Assembly (NCBI GenBank): GCA_963204725.1
Contig: CAUJHH010000035.1
Span: forward strand, 60,978 to 124,977
Length of the DNA stretch: 64,000 nt
Direction of reading: 5' to 3'
Origin: Planctomycetota bacterium
GTDB lineage: Bacteria > Planctomycetota > Phycisphaerae > Phycisphaerales > UBA1924
Shown: positions 1-11,529 of the stretch, one piece after another
Layout of the letters: every line of letters begins with the position of its first letter
Position numbering within the stretch: position 1 is the first letter of the stretch
Notes under the pieces: generated by a model
What the model was told of the DNA's origin: nothing
Seen by the model: only the letters and a program-made list of their open reading frames with translations
Databases searched by the model: none
Made by a program: the position numbers and the translations under genes

Positions 1-3
1 CAG

Positions 4-1674
4 TTGTTTGATCAACGCCGCTACTTGATTCCGTTCCGGTCGTCGCTGCTACCGCAGATCTTCACCGACACGCTGGTGATCGGTGCGGGCGTCGCGGGGC
101 TGTCGGCGGCGCGTTCGGCGGCGGCTCACGGCGAGGTGATCGTGGTCGCAAAGGCGGACCTGAACACGTCGAACACGGCGTGGGCACAGGGCGGGATCGC
201 GGCGGTGATGCGTCGCGACGACGATGTCGAGTCGCACGTGCGTGACACGCTGGAGGCGGGCGCTGGGCTCTGCGACGAGCCAGCGGTGAGATTCATCGCC
301 GAGCACGCCGAGGCGCGGATGCGGGATCTGCTCGACAACGGGCTGCAACTCGATCGCGATCTCTCGGGGACGCTGCTGGTGGGACGTGAGGGCGGGCACT
401 CGGCGGCGAGGATTTACCACGCGGATGGGGACGCGACGGGGCGCGAGTTGCAGCGGTGCCTGAACGCCGCGGTGCGCTCGCTGCCTGGTGTGCGGGTGTT
501 CGAGCGGTGTTTCACGCTGGACCTGGTGACGGCTTCTTCGGAGCCGGGCTCGGCGGTGCTGGGGGCGATCACGTATCACGCGAGGTACGGGCTCCAGATG
601 ATCTGGGCGCGGGCGACGGTGCTCGCGACGGGCGGGGCGGGTGTGGTCTATCGCGAGACGACGAATCCACCGGTCGCAACGGCGGACGGGCTGGCGATGG
701 CGTATCGCGCGGGCGCGACACTCGCCGACATGGCGTTCATGCAGTTCCACCCGACGACGCTGTACCTGCCGGGTGCGGGGCGGTTTCTGATCTCGGAGGC
801 GGTGCGGGGCGAGGGCGCGCACCTGCTCGACGCGTCGGGCGCTCGATTCATGCCGGAGGTGCATCCGCTGGCGGAGCTGGCGCCGCGCGATGTGGTGAGC
901 CAGGCGATCGTGCGCCAGATCTCCAAACAGGGCGGGCGGCACGTGTGGCTGGACTGTCGGCACATCGAGCGGTTCGACAGGCGTTTCCCGGGAATCGCGG
1001 CCCTGCTGCGCCAGTATGAACTGGATCCGGCGAAGAATCTGATCCCCGTGCATCCGGCGGCCCATTACATGGTCGGTGGCGTTCGCACGGATCTGGAGGG
1101 GCGCACGGATGTGCCGGGTCTGTTCGCGGCTGGCGAGGTGGCGTCGACGGGGCTTCACGGCGCGAACCGGCTGGCGAGCAACTCGTTGCTTGAGGGGCTC
1201 GTCGTCGGCGATGCGACGGGGCACGCGGCGGGCGCGGTAAACGGTGCGCTGGGGCTGGAGGCGGCGCGGCGGCCCGCACCGGTGCCGGTCATCAGTGACG
1301 TGCGCCCGTCGAGCACCGGGGAGCTCGATCTCGAGGACGTGCGATCAAGTCTGCGGTCGGCCATGTGGAAGAATGTCGGCATCGCGCGGACGGGTGGCAG
1401 GCTCGGCGACGCGGTCGACATGCTGCGGTTCTGGGCGCGGTACACGCTGGACAAGATCTTCGACGAGCCCGATGGATGGGAGACGCAGAACATGCTACTG
1501 GTCGCGTCGATGATGGCGCAGTCGGCGGCGTGGCGCGAGGAGTCACGGGGGTGCCACGCGCGGACGGACTTTGCCGGAGAAGAGGCGAGGTTCGCGGTGC
1601 ACGATTGCTGGCGGCGCGGCAGCTCCGAGCCGACGCTGCTCCCGGTTGCGGCGCCGCAGCCGGCGGGGGTGTGA
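4..1674 (+). CDS. nadB: L-aspartate oxidase NadB
   Basis: FAD-dependent oxidase that turns L-aspartate into iminoaspartate, the first step of de novo NAD synthesis in the cytoplasm, feeding quinolinate synthase NadA. The Rossmann FAD motif GAGVAGLSAA lies near residues 27-36. The flavoprotein motifs NTAWAQGGIAA, EGGHS and HPTTLY, and the substrate/FAD region HGANRLASNSLLEGLV, are all present. At 556 aa it matches the usual family length (about 540). The start used is a TTG three bases into the window, so the true start could lie further upstream; the FAD fold is nevertheless complete. The next gene starts 4 bases downstream. Confidence 0.93.
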   Translation: MFDQRRYLIPFRSSLLPQIFTDTLVIGAGVAGLSAARSAAAHGEVIVVAKADLNTSNTAWAQGGIAAVMRRDDDVESHVRDTLEAGAGLCDEPAVRFIAEHAEARMRDLLDNGLQLDRDLSGTLLVGREGGHSAARIYHADGDATGRELQRCLNAAVRSLPGVRVFERCFTLDLVTASSEPGSAVLGAITYHARYGLQMIWARATVLATGGAGVVYRETTNPPVATADGLAMAYRAGATLADMAFMQFHPTTLYLPGAGRFLISEAVRGEGAHLLDASGARFMPEVHPLAELAPRDVVSQAIVRQISKQGGRHVWLDCRHIERFDRRFPGIAALLRQYELDPAKNLIPVHPAAHYMVGGVRTDLEGRTDVPGLFAAGEVASTGLHGANRLASNSLLEGLVVGDATGHAAGAVNGALGLEAARRPAPVPVISDVRPSSTGELDLEDVRSSLRSAMWKNVGIARTGGRLGDAVDMLRFWARYTLDKIFDEPDGWETQNMLLVASMMAQSAAWREESRGCHARTDFAGEEARFAVHDCWRRGSSEPTLLPVAAPQPAGV

Positions 1675-1677
1675 ACG

Positions 1678-2274
1678 GTGCGACAGGGTCGCTCCAGCAT
1701 GGCGTGGATTGCGGTGTCAGCGGTTGCGATGCTGACACTTGGATGCGAGACTGAGGAAAGGGTCGTTCGTTATCGGCCGTTCCTTGCAACGATCCCCGGC
1801 GCACAGTTCGGAACGGCCCCGGTGGGAGACCCCTTCGACGGGAAGTACGAGGACCCTTCGGCGTACGACGGCGACTCACTGGTCGTTGAGCTGCCGGACG
1901 GCGAGATCCTGCTGGTCTCAAAGACGGGGCGCCACCTCATGGCGCACGTAATCAACACGATTGATGCGGACGACAAGGCGTTGTTCCTCGATCAGGTGCT
2001 GAGCGAGATCACCAAGCAGGAATTCATCGATCGGGGCATCGATCCGGGCGAGGCGTTTGTCGAGCTCAAAAAGCGACGGACGGACATCATGAAGCTCTTT
2101 AACCTCATGCCGATGGGGGAGTACACCCCGGGTGTGTACATGAAGGGCGTCGGCGGGGGCGTCCAGCGGCTGAAAGTCAGCGGGCCATCGGCGATGGACC
2201 TCCGATGGAACTTCATGGACATGAAATACGAGAAGGGCGGGTATCGTCTTCGCTGGTTCGGATTCAGCCGGTAG
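1678..2274 (+). CDS. putative lipoprotein, unknown function
   Basis: A 198-aa protein that I do not recognise. The N-terminus has basic residues, a hydrophobic stretch and a lipobox-like LTLGC (cysteine near residue 23), so it is probably lipid-anchored. The rest is soluble and mixed alpha/beta in character, with no motif I can name. The GTG at 1678 is preferred because it supplies the basic n-region; an in-frame ATG at 1699 is the alternative. It follows nadB by only 4 bases and is probably co-transcribed with it. It converges on the M28 peptidase gene, with 21 bases between the two stop codons. Confidence 0.6.
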   Translation: MRQGRSSMAWIAVSAVAMLTLGCETEERVVRYRPFLATIPGAQFGTAPVGDPFDGKYEDPSAYDGDSLVVELPDGEILLVSKTGRHLMAHVINTIDADDKALFLDQVLSEITKQEFIDRGIDPGEAFVELKKRRTDIMKLFNLMPMGEYTPGVYMKGVGGGVQRLKVSGPSAMDLRWNFMDMKYEKGGYRLRWFGFSR

Positions 2275-2295
2275 CACACCGATGCAGAGCCGGGC

Positions 2296-4338
2296 TCAGC
2301 CGCCCGCGCTTCGACGGCTGGCCTTGAGCTTGACCTTTGTCGTCTGCTCCGCGTCATCGCGGATGAAGGTGATCGTGACCTCGTCGCCGGGCTCGGCCTT
2401 CTCAAGCTCGGGCATCCAGTCTTCAACGGTCTTGATCTCGGCGTCGTTCCACTTGGTCATCAGATCGCCGGCCTGGAGCCCGCCCTCTGCCGCAGATGTC
2501 TCGGGGAAAACCTGTCCGACGAGAACGCCGGGCTTTGAGCCGGAGTAGTCGCCCGGCGCGATGCCGAAGCGGACGCGCACTCGACGCGTGGAGCCCATGG
2601 CCTGGCCGCCGCCGTCGGAGGCGATGAACGTCAGGGGCTCGGTGCGGGTAGCGCACGCCATGGCGATCTTCTCGACGAGATCAACGACCTTGACGGCTCC
2701 GACGGGGTTTATGAGCGAGGCCACGTCGGTGGGGGAGTGGTATTCCTCGTGCAGGCCGCTGAAGAAGAACATGACGGGGATGCCTGCGGCATAGAAAGAG
2801 GCGTGGTCGGATGGGCCGGTGCCTCCGGGCTTGGCGGCGATGTTCAGGCCGGAAGAGTCGAAGAAGGGCTGGACCAATTCGGCTAGGCCGGTCGCGGTGC
2901 CGACGCCGTTGGCCTCGAGGTTGCCCTCTCGGACGCGCCCAATCATGTCGAGATTGAGCATGATCGTGTGCTTCTCTTTCGGGAAGACCATGTTCTGCAC
3001 GTAGTGCGCGGATCCGTTCAGCCCGGACTCCTCGGCGGAGTACCCCATGAAGAAGACGGATCGGAGATCGGCGGAGGCGTCCGCCGCGGCATAGGCCTTT
3101 GTCAGACGTTCGGCGAGCAGGAGCATGCCGGAGGTGCCCGAGGCGTTGTCGTCTGCGCCGGGGTGGATGACGCCGGACTCGCCAGTTCGAGAGCCGAACC
3201 AGCCGTAGCCGACGTGGTCGAAGTGCGAGCCGATGATGACGTACTCGTCGGCAAGCGAGCCGCGTCCCGGCAGGATCGCGCCCATGTTTGCTGTACGATT
3301 GGGCGCGAAGCGCGTGGCAACGTTGAAGGTAAGGGTCGCGTTGGGGAGGTCGATGATCTCGCCCTTCTCGTCGGCGATCATGCGGAAGTCCAGGAGAGAG
3401 CGTCCCTTGGTATCGCCGGCGCGGACGAGGCGATCCGCTGCATCTTCGGTGATCATGACGACGGGGACACGGCCGGAGCCGCCCTGACCGGTGGTCTCGC
3501 GCCAGGTCGCGAGCTTGCCGGCGCGGTCGTCCTGCGCTCCGGGGGGATTGACGACGATGACGCCAACGGCTCCGCGGCGAACGGCCGCGGAGATCTTTGG
3601 TGCGAGCGCTGAATATGAGGACCAGCCCTCGACGCCGTCACGCACCCACTTGCTGCGTCCGCCGTCGTCCATTGGCTCAAAGCGAAGGATGAGGGCGATC
3701 TTGCCGGTAAGGTCGGCGTTGTCGCCAAAGTAGCTGCCGTATTCCTGGAGGCCTCCGACGATGGAGTAGCCCACGAACGCGATCGGCGCGGTGAGGTCGC
3801 CGCTACCCGACATGCCGAGGACTGTAAAGTCGCGACCCGGGGTGAGCACCATGGAGTCCGCGCCGCCGAGGGACATGGAGAGGGCAGCGTTGTCGACGTA
3901 CATCTCCAGCCCGACTTCAAACGGCTGCCGATAGGTCGGGACGTCCGCGACGACCTCGGCTCCGTCGGCGGCTGTGATGGTGACGGACTCTGTGAAGGCA
4001 GGAGCGAGGCCGAACTGCTTGAACCAGAACTCGATGTATTCCTGGGCGATCTCGTTGCCGCGCGTGCCAGGGGCACGACCCTCGAAGAAGGGATTGGCGA
4101 GCGTCATGACGTGCTGTGTATAGCGGGAGACATCTGGCCCAAGCGTGGAGAAGAGCTCAGCGACGGGGCTCTCGCCGAGGGCGAAGATGCCGGACTTGGG
4201 ATCGGCGAGGGTGCCGGGCTTGGCCGGGTCCTGCGGGATCGGCGCTGCGTGGAGTTGTGCGGAGGCGTTCCAGGAGCCGGATGCCAGGCAGAGGGCCAGT
4301 GTCAGGCGCGTGAGACGACGGGTGGGGGAGAGGGCCAT
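2296..4338 (-). CDS. secreted M28-family metallopeptidase with PA and PDZ domains
   Basis: Predicted secreted zinc aminopeptidase. A signal peptide covers about residues 1-27 (cut after ASA). Two-zinc M28 motifs follow in order: GSHFDHVG near residue 370, HPGADDNASG near 392, YSAEESGLNGS near 435, LNLDMIG near 464 and HEEYHSPTD near 530. The segment around residues 180-330 resembles a PA domain inserted before the catalytic core. The last 85 residues form a PDZ domain (GVLVGQVFPETSA, GLQAGDLMTKWND). The start is supported by GGAG 7 bases upstream, and a TAGACT hexamer about 36 bases further up could be its -10 element. Substrate cannot be read from sequence. Confidence 0.88.
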   Translation of the reverse strand: MALSPTRRLTRLTLALCLASGSWNASAQLHAAPIPQDPAKPGTLADPKSGIFALGESPVAELFSTLGPDVSRYTQHVMTLANPFFEGRAPGTRGNEIAQEYIEFWFKQFGLAPAFTESVTITAADGAEVVADVPTYRQPFEVGLEMYVDNAALSMSLGGADSMVLTPGRDFTVLGMSGSGDLTAPIAFVGYSIVGGLQEYGSYFGDNADLTGKIALILRFEPMDDGGRSKWVRDGVEGWSSYSALAPKISAAVRRGAVGVIVVNPPGAQDDRAGKLATWRETTGQGGSGRVPVVMITEDAADRLVRAGDTKGRSLLDFRMIADEKGEIIDLPNATLTFNVATRFAPNRTANMGAILPGRGSLADEYVIIGSHFDHVGYGWFGSRTGESGVIHPGADDNASGTSGMLLLAERLTKAYAAADASADLRSVFFMGYSAEESGLNGSAHYVQNMVFPKEKHTIMLNLDMIGRVREGNLEANGVGTATGLAELVQPFFDSSGLNIAAKPGGTGPSDHASFYAAGIPVMFFFSGLHEEYHSPTDVASLINPVGAVKVVDLVEKIAMACATRTEPLTFIASDGGGQAMGSTRRVRVRFGIAPGDYSGSKPGVLVGQVFPETSAAEGGLQAGDLMTKWNDAEIKTVEDWMPELEKAEPGDEVTITFIRDDAEQTTKVKLKASRRSAGG

Positions 4339-4512
4339 GCCGGGGCTCCGAGGGGTGGTTGGAATCGAGCGCGAGTCTAGCAGGCGGGATCGCCTGAGAG
4401 GAGGGGGATTGGGCTTCTACCTCGGCAGGCGCGGCACGTTGCGGGCGTTGGCGGCATCTGAACGCATACCTACGATTCCGCGACCCCACCTCCACGGCAC
4501 CGTTTCAGAGAT

Positions 4513-4531
4513 CGTTGCGCGGGGCGCAACG
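4513..4531 (+). other. hairpin in the gcvP leader
   Basis: A perfect 8-bp stem (CGTTGCGC/GCGCAACG) with a GGG loop sits about 56 bases before the chosen gcvP start. No T-run follows, so it is not a classical terminator. It could be a leader structure or chance. The region contains no sequence I recognise as a glycine riboswitch. Confidence 0.3.
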
Positions 4532-4586
4532 AACGGGCTGCGGTGCCTCCGGTCCGCGTGGGTCGTCGATGAGGTCGTGCGAACCG

Positions 4587-7646
<3,060 letters not shown>

Positions 7647-7725
7647 CGCGACGAATCGCGAGATTCGCGCAGAGTCCGGGTAGATTCCAACCGGCCGAGG
7701 GGTTCACATCGGGGTGTGCGGGTCG

Positions 7726-7731
7726 TAGCAT
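7726..7731 (+). promoter_or_regulatory. -10-like TAGCAT for a leaderless start
   Basis: TAGCAT lies 5 bases before the ATG of the MscS gene, which has no Shine-Dalgarno sequence. It is one of eleven such cases in the window. Confidence 0.4.
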
Positions 7732-7736
7732 GCCCC

Positions 7737-8873
7737 ATGCCATTCGAACTGTCCCTTCCAGAGGACGCGGGATCTTGGATCATCGCCGGTGCTGTTGCTG
7801 TCGGCGTGTACGCCCTGCTTTCCACGCTTCTGGCGATCGCTGCCCGCTTCAAGTCGTTCTCCAACGCCCCGGCCCATTCGCCCCGGACGCTCATCCATCG
7901 CATGCTTCGGCGTGTGCTCTTCACTACCAAAGCGCTCGCCGGTGTGGTGCTCGGCGCCGTGGTGTGGACTTCGATCGACACATCCGAGCCGGAATTCGCG
8001 GCGACGCTCTGGTCCTGGATCTGGAAGGCGAGCGTCGTCGGGATCGCGCTGCAGTTCATATCGTGGTCGGGGGTCATGGTCGATTGGGGGGGCAAGCTGT
8101 GGATCGCTCATCGCGCCGCGGCAGAGGGCAACGAGGACCCTGCGGTCGCCAGCGCGATGGGCACGTTCCGCTGGCTGATCATGCTCGTGGTATACGCGGC
8201 GATTCTGCTCCTCTCGCTGGAAAACCTGGGTGTTGACGTCACGGCGCTGATCGCGGGCCTGGGTGTGGGCGGGATCGCGATTGCGCTCGCGCTCCAGAAC
8301 GTGCTCGGGGATCTCTTCGCGTCGCTCACGATCACGCTCGACAAGCCGTTCGTGGTCGGCGACTTCATTGTGGTCGGGACAGAGATGGGGACGATCGAGC
8401 GGGTTGGCCTCAAGACGACGCGTGTGCGGTCGTTGGGGGGCGAGCAGCTGATCTTCGGCAACAATGACCTGCTTGCGAGCCGCATCCGCAACTTCAAGCG
8501 GATGAACGAGCGACGGATCGTCTTCGCGTTCGGCGTGACATATTCGACAACGCCGGAGCAGATCGAGCGGGTGCAGGCCGGGGTGCGTCAGTGCATCGAG
8601 GGGGTCGAGCTCGCCCGCTTCGATCGCTGCAACTTCAAGCAGTTCGGTCCGTCCTCGCTGGACTTTGAGGTCGTCTATTACGTGCTGAAGCCGGAGTTCA
8701 ACGTCTATATGGACGTGCAGCAGGAGATCAATCTCGGGATCATGCGGACGCTCGAGGCGGAAGGTGTCGAGTTTGCGTTCCCGACCCAGACGCTCTACAT
8801 CGAGCGTGCTTCACGCGGGAGCCGGGAGTCGAGTCTCCCAAATGGCACGACCGAGTCTCGGGCAGTTCCCTGA
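7737..8873 (+). CDS. small-conductance mechanosensitive channel (MscS family)
   Basis: Inner-membrane channel of 378 aa that would open under membrane tension. There are four hydrophobic segments, near residues 13-36, 60-80, 90-115 and 145-195. The last ends in the pore helix (GLGVGGIAIALALQNVLGDL), and the MscS beta-domain signature follows (DKPFVVGDFIVV, TRVRSLGGEQLIFGNNDLL). The C-terminal alpha/beta cap region is present. The ATG at 7737 is preferred to an in-frame upstream start because it opens the hydrophobic N-terminus directly and has a TAGCAT hexamer 5 bases before it. It probably acts in osmotic protection, as does mscL at 57 kb. Confidence 0.88.
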   Translation: MPFELSLPEDAGSWIIAGAVAVGVYALLSTLLAIAARFKSFSNAPAHSPRTLIHRMLRRVLFTTKALAGVVLGAVVWTSIDTSEPEFAATLWSWIWKASVVGIALQFISWSGVMVDWGGKLWIAHRAAAEGNEDPAVASAMGTFRWLIMLVVYAAILLLSLENLGVDVTALIAGLGVGGIAIALALQNVLGDLFASLTITLDKPFVVGDFIVVGTEMGTIERVGLKTTRVRSLGGEQLIFGNNDLLASRIRNFKRMNERRIVFAFGVTYSTTPEQIERVQAGVRQCIEGVELARFDRCNFKQFGPSSLDFEVVYYVLKPEFNVYMDVQQEINLGIMRTLEAEGVEFAFPTQTLYIERASRGSRESSLPNGTTESRAVP

Positions 8874-8880
8874 GACTCGG
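8851..8880 (+). terminator. 9-bp hairpin across the MscS stop codon
   Basis: CCGAGTCTC and GAGACTCGG form a perfect 9-bp stem around a 12-base loop, and the MscS stop codon lies at the loop/3'-arm boundary. No T-run follows on either strand, so intrinsic termination is uncertain. Confidence 0.35.
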
Positions 8881-8960
8881 CCTGCTCTGGTGCCGGGGCC
8901 GGAGTGCGAGTCGGCCGCCGGGCGCTCGTTTGATGCAGCCTTCCGCCGAGGCGAGGTCGC

Positions 8961-9962
8961 CTACCAGGTCAGCTCGAAGTCGACGGTGACGCGGTCACCC
9001 ATGATGTCTTCGTCCGCCGGTGTGAGCGGGAACTCGTATGTCGCGCCCATCGATGTATTCGGTGTGAACTTGAGGCGGCCGCCGATGCCGAGCCAGACAA
9101 CCGAGTTCCCTTCGACGTCGGTCGATCCGAGGTTCGAGTAGTCAAGGCCTCCGACGGGCAGCGGCGTGCGATCTCCGTCTGTGAGGTAGTGCAGCCCGTG
9201 GAGCTCGACGATGCCGAAGATGCCGGGGAGCTTCGCGGGAGCGAGTTCGATGTCGGCATGCACGTCCCACTGGAGGATGTCGTTGCCTTCATCGCCGTCA
9301 TCGAAGGGCAGGCGGTACGTGATGTTGCCGATGAGATTGAGTCGCCCAAACCCTTTGCCGACGCTGACGAAGGGGCTGAGTTCTTGGACGCCGCCCTGCA
9401 GGACCTCGGCATCGCCGTTCTCCCACATCCAGCGTGCGCCCACGGTGAGCAGGAACTGGTTCTCGACGTCCTTGATGAGCAAGTACTTTGCACCGATCGC
9501 GATGTCATTCCATCCCTCGTCCTTGGGAAGAACGTCGGCGTTGAGGTCGCTGTATCCGTCCTTGGTGGCGATGAGACCGAATCTCTCGGTCACTGCAAGT
9601 CGGGCCTGTGCCGCGTAGACGTTCAGGTGTCCCCCGCCGAGGACGGAGTCCTTGTCGAACTCGTGGTGGATGTAGAGCAGGCGAAGCCCGGTGTTGTTGA
9701 GCGGCGTCTCGAAGTAGATCGGATTGCCAACGGGATTGGCGAAGCTCTCGAAGCCGCGTGCGCCGGAGAGGAAGCCCTTCCAAAGGATCTCCTGGTCTTC
9801 ATGAAAGGGCTCGTCAGAGATGAGATACTTCTTCTCGATGCTCTCTGTGACCGACACCGGGTCGGACGTGGGCACGCTCTCCTGAGCGAGGCAGGTTCCC
9901 GAAGCGAGGGCCAGGAATGTGCCGGTTGAGATGAGGTTTCGAGACATCCAGTTGGTCCGCAT
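8961..9962 (-). CDS. probable outer-membrane beta-barrel protein
   Basis: A 333-aa secreted protein with a signal peptide ending near ASGTCLAQ. The mature part consists of alternating short amphipathic strands (for example FGLIATKDGYSD, NDIAIGAKYLLI, RLNLIGNITYRLPF) and ends in an aromatic residue (FELTW), as in outer-membrane barrels. It resembles the putative transporter/phenol-degradation MetA-like barrel group, but I cannot assign a substrate. The ATG at 9962 has GGAG 7 bases upstream and a TTGATT-16-TATTAT promoter about 40 bases upstream; a longer in-frame start at 9992 is rejected. Confidence 0.6.
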   Translation of the reverse strand: MRTNWMSRNLISTGTFLALASGTCLAQESVPTSDPVSVTESIEKKYLISDEPFHEDQEILWKGFLSGARGFESFANPVGNPIYFETPLNNTGLRLLYIHHEFDKDSVLGGGHLNVYAAQARLAVTERFGLIATKDGYSDLNADVLPKDEGWNDIAIGAKYLLIKDVENQFLLTVGARWMWENGDAEVLQGGVQELSPFVSVGKGFGRLNLIGNITYRLPFDDGDEGNDILQWDVHADIELAPAKLPGIFGIVELHGLHYLTDGDRTPLPVGGLDYSNLGSTDVEGNSVVWLGIGGRLKFTPNTSMGATYEFPLTPADEDIMGDRVTVDFELTW

Positions 9963-9999
9963 GCCAGTTCTCCAGAGTGAAGGGTGGGGCATATTGCGG

Positions 10000-10027
10000 A
10001 TAATAGGATCCTTTTAGGCATAATCAA
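10000..10027 (-). promoter_or_regulatory. sigma70-type promoter for the barrel protein gene
   Basis: On the minus strand TTGATT (10027-10022) and TATTAT (10005-10000) are separated by 16 bases. This would start transcription near 9993 and give a leader of about 30 nt containing the GGAG ribosome-binding site. Confidence 0.6.
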
Positions 10028-10065
10028 TCCCCGTTTCTGTCTGTCCTCGGGGCAAGCCGAATGGC

Positions 10066-10100
10066 TGGAAACAAAGCGACCCCGGCGATTGCCGAGGTCG
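10066..10100 (-). terminator. intrinsic terminator of the STN-domain gene
   Basis: On the minus strand a 10-bp stem with one G-T pair (CGACCTCGGC/GCCGGGGTCG, loop AATC) is followed by CTTTGTTT. It lies just past the stop codon of the gene that ends at 10138. Confidence 0.65.
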
Positions 10101-10137
10101 TGGTTGAGAACGTGCGTGTGGTGATTCGATCTGCGAT

Positions 10138-11064
10138 TCAGCCACCGCCACCCGGAGGGCCACTTGCGCCGCCGGAACCTCCGGCGGTTGCGGTCACCGG
10201 GTGCTGAGTAAAGCCATCAATGGTGGCGTGCTCGTAGCGTGCATCGAGCGTGACCCAACGACGCTCGACCGTCGCGGTCCCCTGGGCGGCGCGGCGCGCA
10301 GGCCACCAGCGGTAGCCGCCGATCTGGCGATGGACGTAGTCGGGCGCATTGACGATGAACGAACCCTGCCAGTAGCGGATGGACGCGGCATCGCCGCCGT
10401 TGTCGACCCATTGATCGAATTCGACGAGCTCGGTGATCAGTGCGCGGAGGTCGTCGGCCCGTTCGGAGCGGGGGACGGTGGGTTCGTCGTTATCGTTCTG
10501 ATCCTGGAACGGACTCTGGCCGCCGCCACCGCCGCCCTGTCCGCTCTGCAGCACCTGCGAGAGGTCGAATTCGGGGGCATTGTCGTAATCGGGAGTTTCG
10601 AGGAGCAGATCGTTGATGTCGTAGATCTCGACTCTGCGGTAGGTGTTGAGCCGTGCCTTCGGGCCAATCTGGATCGCGCCGGTATCGGACATCTGCCAGG
10701 AGTTCCCGCCGCTGAGCGAGTCGAACTGTGCCTTGGCGATGACTTTTTCGACGAGTGTGAGCGCGTCGACGTTCTTGACGGTGAGCGTGATGACGGCCTC
10801 TTTGTCCAGACCATCAGGATTGCGATCGTCGAGCCACATGATCTCCATCTCGGCACCCGTAAGCTGCTCGATGAAGGACATCACGTCTTCAAGGCGCTGG
10901 TCGTTGAACGAGATCGAAACGGGCTTGAGCAGCCGCGCGATGGTTTCGCGCTTCGCCTGGGCCTCGGTGCGGCTCATGGATTGGGCCTGAGCGGTCTGCG
11001 TACCGACTGGCACCATACCTGCCGTAACGCCGACAGCGACGAGTAACGCAGCGATCTGACGCAT
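10138..11064 (-). CDS. secreted STN/secretin-N-like domain protein
   Basis: A 308-aa exported protein with a signal peptide ending near QTAQAQ. Residues 45-125 (ISFNDQRLEDVMSFIEQLTG, VITLTVKNVDALTLVEKVI) match the short STN fold found at the N-terminus of secretins and TonB receptors. No secretin barrel follows, so it is a stand-alone periplasmic domain. The middle has a Gly-rich linker (QGGGGGGQ) and the C-terminus ends in low-complexity Gly/Pro. A strong GAGGAGG ribosome-binding site precedes the ATG. The role is unknown; partnership with a type II/IV secretion pore elsewhere would be an inference. Confidence 0.6.
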   Translation of the reverse strand: MRQIAALLVAVGVTAGMVPVGTQTAQAQSMSRTEAQAKRETIARLLKPVSISFNDQRLEDVMSFIEQLTGAEMEIMWLDDRNPDGLDKEAVITLTVKNVDALTLVEKVIAKAQFDSLSGGNSWQMSDTGAIQIGPKARLNTYRRVEIYDINDLLLETPDYDNAPEFDLSQVLQSGQGGGGGGQSPFQDQNDNDEPTVPRSERADDLRALITELVEFDQWVDNGGDAASIRYWQGSFIVNAPDYVHRQIGGYRWWPARRAAQGTATVERRWVTLDARYEHATIDGFTQHPVTATAGGSGGASGPPGGGG

Positions 11065-11529
11065 GGACGCCTCCTCGGCACCGGCGTGATGAACGCGTGC
11101 CCTTGGGGTTTGTGTGCTTCAGTCTAGCGATTCGGCCCGGTCAACGCGAGAGTTGCGTTGCGAGTCGAAGCGGATGCCAATCGGGGTCTTCACCTCCCTA
11201 TCGGCGATCGATTGGCCCCCCGATCGGTGTTTGTGAGCAGGTCGAGTGATTCCGAGCATTGCTCCATGGCGCAACTCCTGCGTGGATTTACGATGACAAG
11301 CAAATTCGGTTGTGCGACGAAAGTGGGTGGAATCCCCGGCCCGATAGTCTCCCTCACGTTGGGTAGGAACTCCAAGAAACGCCCGGACCAGCCGCTCAAG
11401 CTTGTGCATGACACAAGCCACGGCGATCAATGTTCGGATGATGTTCGCAATCAACACACGTGCGAAGGTCAGTCCCATGGCGGGATTGACTCGTCGCATG
11501 CAGTCCACGGTTCGACGCAAGGAGCAGAC
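11065..11529. other. 465-bp divergent intergenic region
   Basis: This lies between the minus-strand STN gene and the plus-strand repeat-protein gene. A TAGACT hexamer at about 11120 on the minus strand could serve the STN gene. A perfect hairpin GCTTGTG/CACAAGC (11400-11418, 5-base loop) lies in the presumed leader of the repeat-protein gene. The frame of that gene stays open upstream to 11158, but its composition changes abruptly and the start at 11530 has a clear ribosome-binding site, so I read this stretch as untranslated. Confidence 0.4.

Noticed and set aside
49..1224. 391-codon minus-strand frame inside nadB
   Set aside because: Arg/His-rich shadow without any domain.
4339..4586. Glycine riboswitch upstream of gcvP
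   Set aside because: I could not find the conserved core of the glycine aptamer; only a simple 8-bp hairpin is present.
11158..11529. N-terminal extension of the repeat protein
   Set aside because: Composition changes sharply and a good ribosome-binding site precedes the ATG at 11530.
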